This document shows, one piece after another, positions 31,387 through 42,583 of a stretch of 64,000 nt of DNA. The position numbers and the translations under genes were made by a program. The notes under the pieces are model-generated. The model did no database searches, was not told where the DNA came from, and saw nothing but the letters and a program-made list of their open reading frames with translations. Position 1 is the stretch's first letter. Each line of letters opens with the position of its first letter. This stretch comes from Cyanophora paradoxa (taxonomy: Eukaryota > Glaucocystophyceae > Cyanophorales > Cyanophoraceae). The stretch spans positions 62,001 to 126,000 of the forward strand of contig QPMI01000513.1 of NCBI GenBank assembly GCA_004431415.1, read 5' to 3'.

Positions 31387-33794
31387 TCACGCGACGTCGG
31401 TGGTCGCGAGGGGAGGGGGCGCCCCGGCCCCGCCTGGCGGCCCCGGCGGGGCGGCGAGCCTGCCCCCGCCGTCCACGGGCGCCCCGCGCACGTCGACGAC
31501 GCTCACGTCGCGGCTGAAGCGGCCCACCAGCGCCCGCAGGAACCCGTCCACCACCTCCGCCGTACCCCTCTCCGCCTCCTCCCCCCCGGCGCCGAGCTTG
31601 CCACCCGCAGCTGCAGCTGTCCCGTTGCCGAAGGAGAGGTACTCCAGCTCCGCCTCCGCCCCCCTGAGGGGGGTACCGGCGCGCCCGGCCTCGAGGACCT
31701 CCAGCACGTCGGCGCGCAGCTGCGGGAACGGTCACTAACGCGGGGGCTGACAAAGTCGAACCGGGAGGGGTGCGCGCGTGCCTCGACGCGGATGGTGCGG
31801 CCGTCCTTGGCGGGGTAGTGCCTCACGACGGAGCCAAGCGGGGTGGTGGTGCCCTCGTCCTTCCTCGGGGCGTCGCCAGCGGCGGCCCGCTGGGTGGACG
31901 GGGCGGCGGTCGCAGCGGCGGAGGCGGCGGCGCTAGCGGCGACGTTGGGCGGGTGCCTCGCCACGGTGTAGTAGAAGACGCCGGCGCAGAACTGGGCCCG
32001 CGTTAGGCTCGCCCGCTCGGCAGCCGAAGCAGCTTGGGGTGGGAGGGGGAGCTTCAGGGGGTACTTCGCACCAGCCCGCCCCCGATGATGTTCCCAATCG
32101 TTACCGTGAAGAGGTTCCGGAACAGGATCTGCGGGGACCATCCAGTCGAGGGGTACACGCGCGGAGGCTGCAGAGGGTACAAGCGACTCGGCGGACCTGG
32201 GCCCACGTGACTTGGGCCCCGTAGAAGTACCCCAGCGGCAGGAAGAACTGGCGGGGGGTTACAGGGCCGGGGGGTAGGGTCCCAGGGGTCAGGAGAGCAC
32301 CATGTTGGCGACGGAATGCTGCAGGGCGGGGGCGACGGGGGCGGGGGGCGGGGGCGGGGGCGGGGCGGGGTGGGGCGTCGTCAGTGATCGGGGGCGCCTC
32401 GCGAGGGCGCGGGCACGGGGGGCGGCGGCACCTCGAAGCCGACGATGACGAAGGTCGCGATGGGGAACCTGCGCGACGGGGCGGCGCGGCGCGCAGCTCA
32501 CCCCGAGGCGAGGGGGCGCCCGCCCCGGGGCGCTCGCGGGGCCTGGCGGGGCACTCAAAGGAGCGCTAGCGCTAGGGGCGCCCCTCGTGCGCGTCTGAGC
32601 TCTGAGCTGGATCGAGCGCCGGGAGCCGGAGCACTTTCGTGACACGCGCGTAAGCCTCTCTGGCTTATCCCTGCTCACCAGATGGCCATGATCTTCGATA
32701 GAACGTCGTCGGCGGCGGCCTGGCACCAGATTGCCAGACAGACCAGCCTGCCCCGCGCAGTTGTCAGCGGTCCCGGCTGGGCCCGGGCTTGACGGAGGGC
32801 GCCAGGCGGGGGCACCAGTTGCAGCCGATGGCGCGCACGAAGATCTGCCCCAGCGGCGTCGTCGCGCCCCTGCGAGGGAGGGGGCGCCCCGCCGCCGGCG
32901 CACGATCAGAGTCTCGGAGAAAAAGCGGTGCCGCGGGGGTTCGAGCCGGCATCCCGCGCACTTCTTTTCGGCGAGGCCGCGGAGGGCGTCTCGGTACGTC
33001 GGGTCGTTGAAGAGGCCGCCCTGGATCGAATAATTCAAATTCGAGAGAGGGGAGAGAGGGAGAAGGGGGTACACGCTAGCCAGGAAGCAGAGGAAGTAGG
33101 CGAGCGCGATAGAGCCCACAAGGTTGCCGAGCCTGCGGTACCGCCGTTAAAACGGAATTGCGGGGGCGTGGAGGGCGGGGAGGGGGTACCAGACGACGGC
33201 CCAGTTGCGGGCGAGGGCGCGCAGGGAGTCGCTGCGCGGCCGCTCCAGCACCAGAACGACCATCGCCATGAAGTTCCCTGCGCGGCCGCGCCTTGGGTTG
33301 GCATTCCGCATCGCGACCCGCCGGGCGCGTACCCGTGACGAGCTCTGCGCCTGTCAGGACCACAAGCACGAGGCCGACAGGGAAGACGGCCGCAAAGTGG
33401 AGCTTGGCCAACCGTGCGCCCCCGACCGTGTCAGCTCAAGGAGGGGGGGCAGCGGCGGGCCCGCGCTTATCTGGATTGTCATGCCGCTCTTGGACAGCGC
33501 CCTGGCGGGGCGCTCGGAGCGTCGGCGCGCGGCGGCGATGGAGGCAGCAAAAAGAGAGCACATGCGCACGAGTCCGACGGTGACGGCGCTGAGGCCCCCG
33601 AAGGCGATGAAGCATCTGCGGAGGGTGTTCGGCGACATGTACAGTGCCGACCCCGGCCCTGCGCTCCCCGCCACGCACCCTGCGAGAATGCCGAGGACAA
33701 ATTGCCTGCGCGTGAACAATGAGCGCCGCTCTCTCGAACGCTGGCCTGGGCAGGCGAGGGCGGGCAAAGCCAGATCAAGCGCTCGGCCGGGCAT
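31387..33794 (-). CDS. Formate/nitrite transporter (FNT family) with C-terminal extension
   Basis: Channel-like transporter of small monovalent anions; algal members (NAR1 type) carry nitrite into plastids. Exons give RRQFVLGILAG joined to CFIAFGGLSAVTVG (TM1), KLHFAAVFPVGLVLVVLTGA then ELVTG (TM2), NLVGSIALAYFLCFLAS (TM3), GGLFNDPTYRDALRGLAEKK, PLGQIFVRAIGCNW (family CNW motif), SKIMAIWWPIATFVIVGFE, HSVANM and NLFTVTIGNIIGGGLV, the order typical of FocA/NirC proteins. A tail of about 200 residues follows (PNVAASAAASAAATAAP linker, then a folded-looking segment with AELEYLSFGNGT and LRALVGRFSRDVSVVDVRG) that the family core lacks. The ATG at 33794 gives a short leader; plastid targeting is not proven. 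Divergent from CHMP6, and on the same strand as nitrite reductase 10.5 kb away. Confidence 0.82.
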
Positions 33795-34133
33795 TAGCTA
33801 AGTGCGGCAGCGGTGCTCGACGCTACTGCGCCATTCAGAAGGCGCTTTCGGAGCCTACGAACCGCGCGCGGCACGCCCCGGCGAGGCCGCATTGAAGAGT
33901 TGCGCACCTTTGCCAATTCAGTTGGGTCTTCGCCAGGCCAGCAGACGACAAAGCGTTCCAGACTTGAATTGGAGACTTCACCGCCATAGCAGCAATTAAC
34001 TGCCGCGCACAGGACCGCCCGCCACTCGTACCCCGGCCCGGACCTCAACGTCCTCACGGTCGCCAACCGCTGCTCACGCCCGCAGACCCGTGCCTTTCTA
34101 CCAGCGAAAGGCAACGATCTCAACCAAGCGACG
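33795..34133. promoter_or_regulatory. Divergent intergenic region (FNT and CHMP6)
   Basis: 339 bases between two start codons on opposite strands, so it should hold both promoters. No TATA-like element or named operator is visible. Confidence 0.3.
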
Positions 34134-34994
34134 ATGGGGAACAGCCAAAAGAAGAAGGCGCCCGAGGTCGAGGTGACCGACCAGGACCGCGCCGTCCTCG
34201 ACCTCAAGGTCCAGCGCGACAAGCTGAAGCAGTACCGCAAGCGCGTACGCACCGCCGCCCGCCCCGCTTTCCTGCCCGCTGACAGCGTCGGCCAGGTCGA
34301 GACGCTCATGGAGCAGGAGAGCGCGGTGGCCATGCAGCTCCTGCGGGAGAAGAAGAAGGATCGGGCGCTGCTAGCGCTGCGGCGCAAGAAGTACCAGGAG
34401 CAGCTGCTGCAGAAGACCGAGGCCATCATCATGAACCTCGAGCAGATGGCCCGCACCGCCTTCGGCCCCGCGCCGACGGATTCCTGACGCTCCGCCGCGC
34501 AGGTGAACAGCATCGAGTTCGCGCAGATGCAGGCGCGCGTCGTGGAGAGCATGAAGGAGGGGAACGCGGCGCTGAAGGCGATCCAGGCGGAGCTCTCCGT
34601 CGACTCCGTGCGGTCCCCAGCCGAGCGACGCGCTCGCCACGCTAGCGCGCCCGAGCCGCAACGGGCGCAGATCGAGCGGCTGATGGAAGACACGGAGGAA
34701 TCGCTGGCGAAGCAGCGGGAGATCGACGAGGTCCTGTGCCGCAACCTGCGCCCCGAGGACGACGCCGCCGCCGAGCGCGAGCTCCAGCGCATCGAGCAGG
34801 AGGTCCGCCGCGCCGCCGGCCCCGCGCTCCCGCCTCCCGCTTGACGCCCCCGCCCGCCCGCGCAGCTCCTGTCGGGCGCCCTGCCCTCGGTGCCGAGCGG
34901 GGCCGTCGCCGCGACCGCGGCGGCATCCTCCGCCGTCGCGCAGCCGCAGCGGCCGCAGCAACCGCAGCAGCGCATCGCATTGCCTGCTTCTTGA
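34134..34994 (+). CDS. VPS20: ESCRT-III subunit CHMP6/VPS20
   Basis: Links ESCRT-II to ESCRT-III polymerisation during multivesicular body formation. The protein opens MGNSQKKK, the N-myristoylation signal that anchors CHMP6 to membranes, then TDQDRAVLDLKVQRDKLKQY and, after a short intron (GTACGC to GGCCAG), QESAVAMQLLREKKKDRALL and KKYQEQLLQKTEAIIMNLEQ. The next exon reads NSIEFAQMQARVVESMKEGN, then LMEDTEESLAKQREIDEVLC with the acidic residues of the C-terminal regulatory helix. The last exon ends LLSGALPSVP... and QRIALPAS-stop at 34994. The length, about 200 residues, fits the family. A GC-rich intron splits nearly every helix. Confidence 0.93.
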
Positions 34995-36205
34995 CCCGAG
35001 GACCGCGACGGGACTCTGGCACAGCGCGCGGGGTCACACCGGGCAGGCGGGGGCGCGCTGGGCGCGGCGGGCTCGTCTCTGAGTCCCCCCCCCCCCCACC
35101 CCCACCCAACCTCCCCCCCCCACCCCCCCACCCCCCCACCCCAACCCCCACCCCCCACCCACCCTGCGCGGCCCACCCCCCACCCCCAGGTGGGGCGCGC
35201 GGCCTCTGCGATCCCGACTCCCGGGCACTGCGTGCACTGCGCTCCGCCGCCCCCCGGCCGGCGCCCCCGCGCCCCCTCGGCCCGGCTGTTGGCGGCCGAC
35301 CAAGGTCCGACCGTCGACGCCAGCCTCGGCCCATGGCCGCCTGAACCAGCTCCGGCCCCCGGGCCACCAGCTATCTATCTCCGTCGGCCGAATTAATGCC
35401 CCCATGTGGGATCTCGAAGACTCCGAGGCTCTGGAATTGAGTCTGAATGCGCTCAGAAAATGAAATTAAACATGTAATTATTATAATTATTTTTTTTTGA
35501 GAGACTACGGTGGGGCGAACCCCCCGTAGGTAGTGATATTAGGGACAACAAAGCAATCACAAATCAAAGATACAGTAAACTAGCACAAAATACAGAATCA
35601 AGAGGGAGCACGAGAAGGGACACGATCAGAAGAACGCAAAAGATAATATTTTTTTTTGCAAAAAGGACGTCGCATTGATACACCACGGCACATGTATCAA
35701 TGTTCTACGTGACGTGCCCTTCCGACCGGTCATCTATCTAGCCGAAGATGCTAGCTAGGTGCCGGCCATGGGTCGCTCAATATGGGAGGTTCGCCTGAGT
35801 GGGGGAGCCATGGTTTTCGGTGATAGCCGTAACCAGACCCGCGCGCCCACCCCTTGATCAACTCCTCCATCCCTCATGAGCCCTGGAAGTGAAATGTCTC
35901 GCAGTCCGCCGCCCGCCCTTGCCGCCGCTCCGTCACCCCGCCTCCCCCTCACTCCGCCACCTCCCTCCTCCTCACCTGCGCCCCAGGCCCCCGATTAGAC
36001 GGTGTCCCGTTTTGTCAAGGTGAAGAAGGTGGTAGGAGGAAGAGATGAGGAAGGAGAGGGAGTGGGCAGAGGCAGCGGTAGGGGGTGGACAGCGGATGCG
36101 GGGCAGGGCTGGGAGAGGTGCCGGGATGAAGGAATGGAGGGAGCGTGGGCAGTTACAGACGGCGCAGTGAGCCGGGAGTGCGGAGGCGAGGCGGGCCGCG
36201 AGGAG
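34995..36205. other. Spacer, poly-C tract then AT-rich segment
   Basis: Begins with long C runs (35085-35190), probably CHMP6 3' flank, then an AT-rich segment (35455-35760) with poly-T. The part at 35400-35700 resembles decayed repeat DNA. No exon with recognisable protein motifs was found. Confidence 0.35.
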
Positions 36206-36400
36206 TCGGGTGGGTTCGACCGGGTTTGAGGGTGGGGCTGAAGGCGTGGGGGTGGCCGAAGCCACGGGGTTGGCCGAAGCCAGGGGGGTGGCCGAAGCCG
36301 ATGGGGTGGCCGAAGCCGAGGGGGGGACCGAGGCCATTGGGGGGGCCGAAGCCGTGGAGGTGGCCGGAGCCGGCGGGGGGTCTGACACTGGAGGGCCGGT
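36206..36400. repeat. Minisatellite, unit about 18 bases
   Basis: Tandem GGGGTGGCCGAAGCC-type units repeat at least seven times with small changes (for example GTGGCCGAAGCCGATGGG). Translated frames give GVAEA-like or PRGWPK-like repeats, but no gene model supports coding. Confidence 0.7.
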
Positions 36401-36725
36401 TGGGGTCGGGGGGGGGGGACCGTGGGGGGCCGAGGGGCGGTTATGTGCAAGGTGTCGGTTTGGATCGGGGAAGTTGACTGAACAGAAGAACGCAAAAGAT
36501 AAGGAGAACGAGCACGAGGAGAAGGAGTAGAAGAGCTCAGGGACGTCGACGCAGAAGTACTAGTCACACTAGAACGACGAGGAGCACGGGGACGCAGCGA
36601 ATAAGGAGAACGAGCATGAGGAACTACAGTCGAAGACGAAGATCTTATTATAATTAACTCAATACAAATTCGAAGCCGTTGCAACTAACGCTAACTATAT
36701 TTAATGCCACGTGCACATGTACATG

Positions 36726-36776
36726 ACAAGCAGGGGGGGCTCGAGCTCCGCCCCCCCCCGCACCCCCCCCCGCTTG
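36726..36776 (-). repeat. GC-tract terminus of a dispersed repeat
   Basis: ACAAGCAGGGGGGGCTC, then CTCCGCCCCCCCCCGCACCC, is the reverse complement of the motif ending each repeat unit in the AT-rich island (61004-61042 and 62960-62996). It is therefore a third, inverted copy of that terminus. The core forms a G-tract/C-tract hairpin. Confidence 0.5.
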
Positions 36777-37434
36777 CTAGCTGGCCAATCGGAATCGCTG
36801 GGTTTAATTGACCAATCACCAAGTCGCCCGAGTTTTAGACTGTAGCTTTTTGACTGGACTCGCCGTAGTGAGCGATTTCAACTCAACTGGGTACACTGAT
36901 ACTTGAGCAGGTGTTCGGACTTGTATATATACACCATGCCCGGGTACACGAAAGCCCAATACTATGCGGGCTCAGCGGCTGGCAAAGCACTGTTTTTTTC
37001 GACTCAATCTATCAGTCAGACAATTACACCATTGGTGGGCAGTTTTGCTGGCAGGATTTTCCTTTTTTCTTCCTCTTGAAGCTCGCAGCCGCCGTAGTTC
37101 GGATGGTCCCAAATGTGTTCAGAACTTACCAGTGGCAGCCTCCGTTTTGCGAGTTTCAAATTCCCAGTCTGGGCCGGTAGTGAAGCGAAGAGCTAGTAAT
37201 ATAAACTAGTTATACAGTTAATATCGATTCGATCCTTGCAATTGCGGACCACCGCTACTGCAACTAAAAAAAGTCGGAGGCCCCGACTTGGCGAGGGCCG
37301 AGAACAGTAGAAAATAGTTCAAACATACTTTTCCGACTAAGAATACGAAATAAGAGTCTCTTGCTCTTGGAGCTACTAGGCTAGGACAAGAATAAATTCT
37401 CTTCGACAGGGATAGCGAGATGCCAATATTAATG
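36777..37434. other. Spacer without recognised gene
   Basis: AT-moderate sequence. An 89-codon plus-strand ORF (36911-37180) has no recognised motif. Confidence 0.3.
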
Positions 37435-39123
37435 TCAGCCCGGATCGGAAGCTCTATAGCCATATGCCGCCTCGAAGGCGTCGTTCAAGGGGGTGCGACG
37501 TTGAGGGGCCGGGGCGAGCGGGGCGGCTGGAACGCGGGGACCGACTGGTCGCTGTGGCGGCGGCGCCCGTCCGCCGCGCCGGCGGGGCCGTCCACCGCGA
37601 TGCCCGGCGGCGGGCGCGGGGCGGCGTGCGCAATGATGGGGAGGGACGAGGGCGCCTGCGGCCGCGCGTCGCCCGCGGCGAGGGACCGGCGCACGACTGC
37701 GGCCGGATGCGGCGACGGGGCGGGGCCGGGGCCGGCGAGCCGGCGCCCAGGGAGCGGGGGAGGGCGGGGCCGGGGCCCCGATGGCAGCAGGCACGCTGAC
37801 GGTGAGTCGCTTTGCGGCGGCGAGGGGGAGGCGGGCCGCGGGGCCGAGCTCGAAGGCGGGGCCGGGGAGAGAGCGCGGTCGGCGCGGGGGAGGGGCGCGG
37901 GCTGAGGGGCCGTCCGGCGGCGGGCGGGGCAGGGGAGAGGGCCCGGGCGCTCCCGGGGGCGGCGACGTGCAGGGTCAGAGAGCGGCTGCGCGGTTTCGGG
38001 CCGCCGGCCGGGGGCGCCGCCGCCGCCGCCGGCTTGGCGGGGACGGGCGGCCCCTTGGCGCGCTCGACCGGGGAGGGCGAGCGGTCGCCGCTGAACGAGG
38101 CCGGCTTGGAGGGGGCGGGGCCGGCGGGGGCGCCCCGGACGGACTTGTTGCCGCTGAGGTGGCCACAGAGGGCCGCCTCGTCGGCCAGCGGGCTCGCCGG
38201 CCCCGCCCCGCCCTCCTCCAGCTGCACCGAGCGGATCTTGATCGACTTCACCGTCCAGTTCGATCCCGAGTGCGCTGCGCGAGAGCGAGCGTCGGGGGCC
38301 GGGGCAAGAGATCCAGGCACGGCGGGCTCGGCGGGGGGCGCACGGAGACCCCCGGGGGGCCGCTCGGCCGGCCCGGCGCCGGCGCCCGCCTCGGCTCCCG
38401 CCTCGCCACCGTCGCCCTCGTCGTCGCTCGGCGGGGGCTTCAGCTTCGCCGACGACGTCGATTTGATCTTGATGGTCCATTGGGACGGCTTCGCTGGCGC
38501 CTCCTCCGAGTCCGAACTCGCGCGCGCCCCGCCGTCGCCTGTCGAGGGGCGTCGTGAGCTTGCGCAGGCGGCCGCCGGGCGCCGCGGCTTCGACCGGTCC
38601 AAGCTAGCGCTCACCGCGGCTGTTGGCGGGCGCCTGGAGCTCGGCTTCGTCGCTACGGTGCGCCCCAAGGTCCGCAACGTGGACGGGGACCGTGCCCGGG
38701 TCGCTGAAGCGCACGCCGGAGCCCCCGCGGGCGCCGTTCTTGAGGATCCCGCGCGGCGCTGGCGCCTGGGCCGGCGCCTGATCCTGCAAGCTTGCCGGCG
38801 CGAGTCTGAAGTTGCCCGAGTGGTTGACCTCCAGGAGCGCACCGCCCGCTTCTAGATCGGGAAGCGAGTCAACCACCATCGCGTGCGGAGGGCACGTGGC
38901 TCGTAAACCGGGCATCGATGTCGCGCACCGGCGGAATCTTCGTCGTCCTCTGCTGGAGGCGTCTTCAGCTTCATGCTGGAGGCCGCCTTGATCTTCACAG
39001 TCCACCGCTCACGCGCTGGGGCGGGGCGTCGGCTATATCCGAGGCGGTCACTTGGGTGCGGGGGCGGGCGTGCGCACGGGAGCTCGATGACGCTTCGCCA
39101 ACCACATCCGCGGGCGATGCCAT
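37435..39123 (-). CDS. Proline-rich protein with WTxKIK repeats and a PP1-docking-like motif
   Basis: Not a family I recognise. ATG 39123 opens MASPADVVGEASSSS and splices in phase to RERWTVKIKAASSMKLKTPP then AEDDEDS. The next exon has SGNFRLAPASLQDQ and GILKNGARGGSGVRFSD, which resembles the paired [GS]ILK and VxF docking motifs of protein phosphatase 1 regulators. After a GTGAGC intron comes SQWTIKIKSTSSAKLKPPPS then DDEGD, a clear repeat of the first module, and then NWTVKSIKIRSVQLEEGG as a weaker third. The rest is Pro/Ala/Ser-rich and disordered (SGDRSPSPVERAKGPPVPAK). A likely end is NDAFEAAYGYRASDPG-stop at 37435, but other frames compete there. Function unknown; a PP1-regulatory or scaffold role is inference. 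Confidence 0.5.
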
Positions 39124-40202
39124 GCCCTCTCCGCTGTCCGTGACAGGCCTCTACTGTTCGGGCGAGTGGGCGATGGCGCCACGCATTCGCCCGCATGCGC
39201 ACGCGTGCTGCTGCAACGTTAACTGCGTTGACTGCTAGCTTGACCGCTGCGCATGCATGCTGCTGGAGATGTCAAGATCACTGGCCATGGCCATCGACGC
39301 TGCGGCTGCGTGAGATCATCCCGCCTCAACAAGTAGAAGCTCCGCTCGACTTCACGTGGTCCAATCCCACGAACTGGAGCCCCGTAGTTGAGATCCGTCT
39401 AGCTTGTAGACGTTCTGTCTGCAGCCTGCATGTTTCTCGAAGTACAAGTAGAAGCTCCGCGAGCTCATTACCCCCTTTTCGCGTTCAAGTCCTGTTTCAA
39501 CTTTCAAGTGAGCGCGCGTGACACGGCCGGAGCACCTGAATCAGGCTGCATGATGCTGAATATGCATCATCGAGATCAGACTCGGGTCGGACTGGGTTTA
39601 GACGCATGATGAGGCCTGCAGGCTGCAGGGCAGTGCAGGCTGCAGCCTGCAGGCTGCAGCCTCAGCCAGCTCGCGGCCTGCAGCGCTAGCGCCTAACTAA
39701 ATTGCACGTTAGGCCCTGCTGTTCAAGAGCTCGCGATCGAGCTGGAGCCGGAGGCGCCGGCTGCGCCTTCGACGTCGATCGCATGCTTGCCAAGTTGCGG
39801 CTCGGAGCTCTGCGCGTGCTCAATATCGGTCTGCGTGCTCTCCCGGACCCGGGAGTCCAATCCGGGGCTCCAGGAGCTCGCCCTGGCCAGCGACGTTTTG
39901 CACATGCTGACATCGACGTAAAAGCAAATTGCATTTGGAGACAAGCATCCGCCGCGACGCGGCCGCAACGTTAACACACGAGGCCTTGGCCGCGCGCGAT
40001 GGCAGAAGGTCTGGAGGGACCCCCCCACGCCCAGCTTCAGGCACTGTTCTGGCGTCGCTGGCGTCACTACTAGTACTACGAGCAAAGCGGAACCCCAGTG
40101 CTGCTGCCCTGCTGCCCTACGTAAACCCTCTGGAAAAGCTCCTGGAACGATAAGCTGCAAGTCCTGCGCTCCCCGCGCGCTGCGCCGCGGCGCCCCGGGC
40201 GG
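39124..40202. other. Spacer with CTGCAG-rich palindromic patch
   Basis: 39610-39690 is a patch of overlapping CTGCAG, AGGCCT and GCAGGCTGCA palindromes. No exon with known motifs was found; the ORFs at 39686-40160 are unconvincing. Confidence 0.35.
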
Positions 40203-42046
40203 CTACTGCCTCGGCTGGGCCTTCTCCTCCTCGTCGGCCGCCACCGGCTCGTCCTCCACGGCGCTCGCCTCCGGGTCCGACTGCAGGCCGATCTTCTGCG
40301 CGTACCTGTGGGGGCGCCGGTGAGATGGGCCCCGGCGCCGGCTCGGGCGGGGGCGGGGGGCACCAGATCCAGTGGAAGCTGCCGAGGAAGGTGTTGGCGG
40401 TGCGGAGGATGGTGGAGGCGGCCGCCGAGGCGACCGGGTTGCCGTGCAGCAGCGGGTCGATCACCAGCGCCTCGATCCCGTTCACCGCCTGCGCCCCGCG
40501 CGCCCCGGTCACGCCACGCTGGGCGCCGAGAGGGGCGAGCCGGCGCGGGGGGGCGGGCCTGGTAGCGGGTGTTGCTGGAGAGGCACATGAAGGAGCCCCA
40601 GCCGAGGGAGGTCTCCAGCACGGGCGCCAGCTTCACGTCCGAGTGCGAGCTCGGGTTCAGCACCGACCGCAGCTTCACCAGGCCCTGCGCAAGCAAGCGT
40701 CGGCGCCGGCGGGGCGCGCCAGCGGTGCGGGCTGGCGGGCGGGGGGACCTTGGTGAGGGACTGGCCGAGGACGGCAGAGCCGAAGCCGACGCCAAGGAAC
40801 TGGGCGCCCTTATAGGCGAACCCGGCGGCGCGCTGGGCCACCGTGAAGTCGCCGTGCTGGAACGCGTTCGAAGGCAGCGAGTGCAGGTACTTGCCGATCG
40901 CCGACGGCCTGAGAGAAGGAGGAGGAGGCGGTCATCGGCGCGCGCCCCCGGGTGGCGGCGGGGATCGGGGACGGCCGCCGGCGCACCGGTGCTTGACGCC
41001 CGTGTTGAGGACAGGTGCCAGGAGCCAGACGAGCGCGAAGTCGCCGCAGATCTCCAGAGCGAGGTCCGAGATTACGAAATCCATCTCCTGCTCGTGCGCG
41101 AGTTAGCGCGAGCCCGGAGCGCGCGAAGATCAAATGTGTCGAGACGCGCCCGCAAGAACTTCTCCTTCCGCGCGTCCACCTCCGCGATGCTCTTCATTGT
41201 AACACCGACGACCTCCTCGATGCCGATCTTCACGAGGAACCTGGTGTACGAAGAAAAGGAAAGACGAACGAGGTCAGAAGAAAGACGAAAGATAACGTGT
41301 AGTCTAGGGCCACGGCCGCCACCCCGCGCGCACTTCGGATCGGCGAGTATGCGGTTGCGGAAGCCCGCAAAGCCCATAAAAGCGCCCAGCGGGCCCTTGC
41401 AGGTGCTGAAGTACCGCAGCAGCTGGTCCTTTGTCAGGGTCCCGGCCCGAATCGCGGCAGCCAGATCCGAGGGCAGGGACTGCAGTGGCCGATTATCCCG
41501 GAGCACTGCTGCGAGCTCCGAAGGCACGCCGTCCTCCGGCTCACCACCGTCACCCCCACGGCCGCCGTCACCGCCTTCGAAAGGCGGCTCGTTGTCAGCT
41601 CCCTGCGCATGCAAACACCCAGCGCGTTACATACCGCGTCCATTGCTAGAACCATCGCCGCCGCCGCCTGAAGCCAGGCTATCCGCGACGGTCGCGCTGG
41701 TCGAGTCAATCGAGATCGGCGGGATCGACTGGCTCGCGGAAGGTTGCTCCGCGTCGACGGAGGATTCCCGAGGTACCGGCGAGGGTGCAGTGCTGCCCGG
41801 ATTCTCTGCCCGCACGAAGAACGTCGAGGGCGAGCGGCCCGTCTCGCGTACGCAAATCGGGCTCTCGCAGGGGATGAACTGGCGCGCGGGCTTCGCCCGA
41901 ATGCGCCTCTTAGCTGCGTGAGGGTCCGAGAGCGCCCGGAAAGGCTCGGCGGGCGCCGCCAGAGCTGCCGAAAGCTCCACGGAAGTGGCGCGCCGGCTTG
42001 ACACCGGGGCCGGGGCGAACGAGAACGCCATGTTTGCGCGCGTCAT
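40203..42046 (-). CDS. RETICULATA-related (DUF3411) plastid protein
   Basis: Likely plastid-envelope protein of the plant RETICULATA family, whose mutants show reticulate leaves; its biochemical role is unsettled. The N-terminus (ATG 42046, or 42031 giving MAFSFAPAPVSSRRATSVEL) is Ser/Ala-rich and transit-peptide-like. Then come LPSDLAAAIRAGTLTKDQLL and GFAGFRNRILADPK, FLVKIGIEEVVGVTMKSIAE, ISDLALEICGDFALVWLLAP, AIGKYLHSLPSNAFQHGDF, AYKGAQFLGVGFGSAVLGQS, GLVKLRSVLNPSSHSDVKLA then PVLETSLGWGSFMCLSSNTR, and ASAAASTILRTANTFLGSFH. The protein ends in an acidic tail (DEPVAADEEEKAQPRQ-stop at 40203). Order and spacing of these blocks match the DUF3411 family. At least six introns. Confidence 0.82.
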
Positions 42047-42583
42047 CTGGGCCGAACTATGCGCGCTTCAGGCGCCAGGCAAGCGCGAAGCCGATTGATT
42101 TGATGTCTGTACCCGTCGGGAGGGGCTTAGCTGCCGACTTTTTTCCCAGCGGGGGCAGCCTGCTGCAGCTGGCGCATACATGACCAGGCTCAGATCCCGG
42201 CGTGAATGCCAGTAGCTTGAGCTCTTTCGAGCTCGTCGTTAGATTGAGTGCTAGTAATCGCAGTCCTGAGTGCTAGCGGAGGCGCTTGAGAGCCCGACTC
42301 GCGCAGGCCCCGATAGATGACGACCTCTTTCGTCATCTCGGGCGCATGCCTGTCCGCGCTCATCTCCGCGTCGGTGGGGGGCGACACCGACGCGGTTCGC
42401 CTGCATGCGCAACGCCTCGTTAGCCGCGATCTGCGGTCGCCGGGGCTGACGTGTGAGGGTCTTTTAGGAGGGCATGCTCTTCGGTTCGATTTGCACGCGG
42501 CGCGCGAGGCACGTCAACGACGATGACGAGCCCAGCTTTCGCTCGGAGACCACCGTAGGTCCGCGAGGGCGTCGCACGCTCTC
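42047..42583. promoter_or_regulatory. Divergent intergenic region
   Basis: Lies between the RETICULATA-related start and the Abraxas-like gene and should hold both promoters. It may also hold an unrecognised 5' exon of the plus-strand gene. Confidence 0.25.

Noticed and set aside
36206-36400. Repeat protein encoded by the 18-base minisatellite
   Set aside because: The repeat does not keep a frame beyond the array and no flanking exon signals were found.
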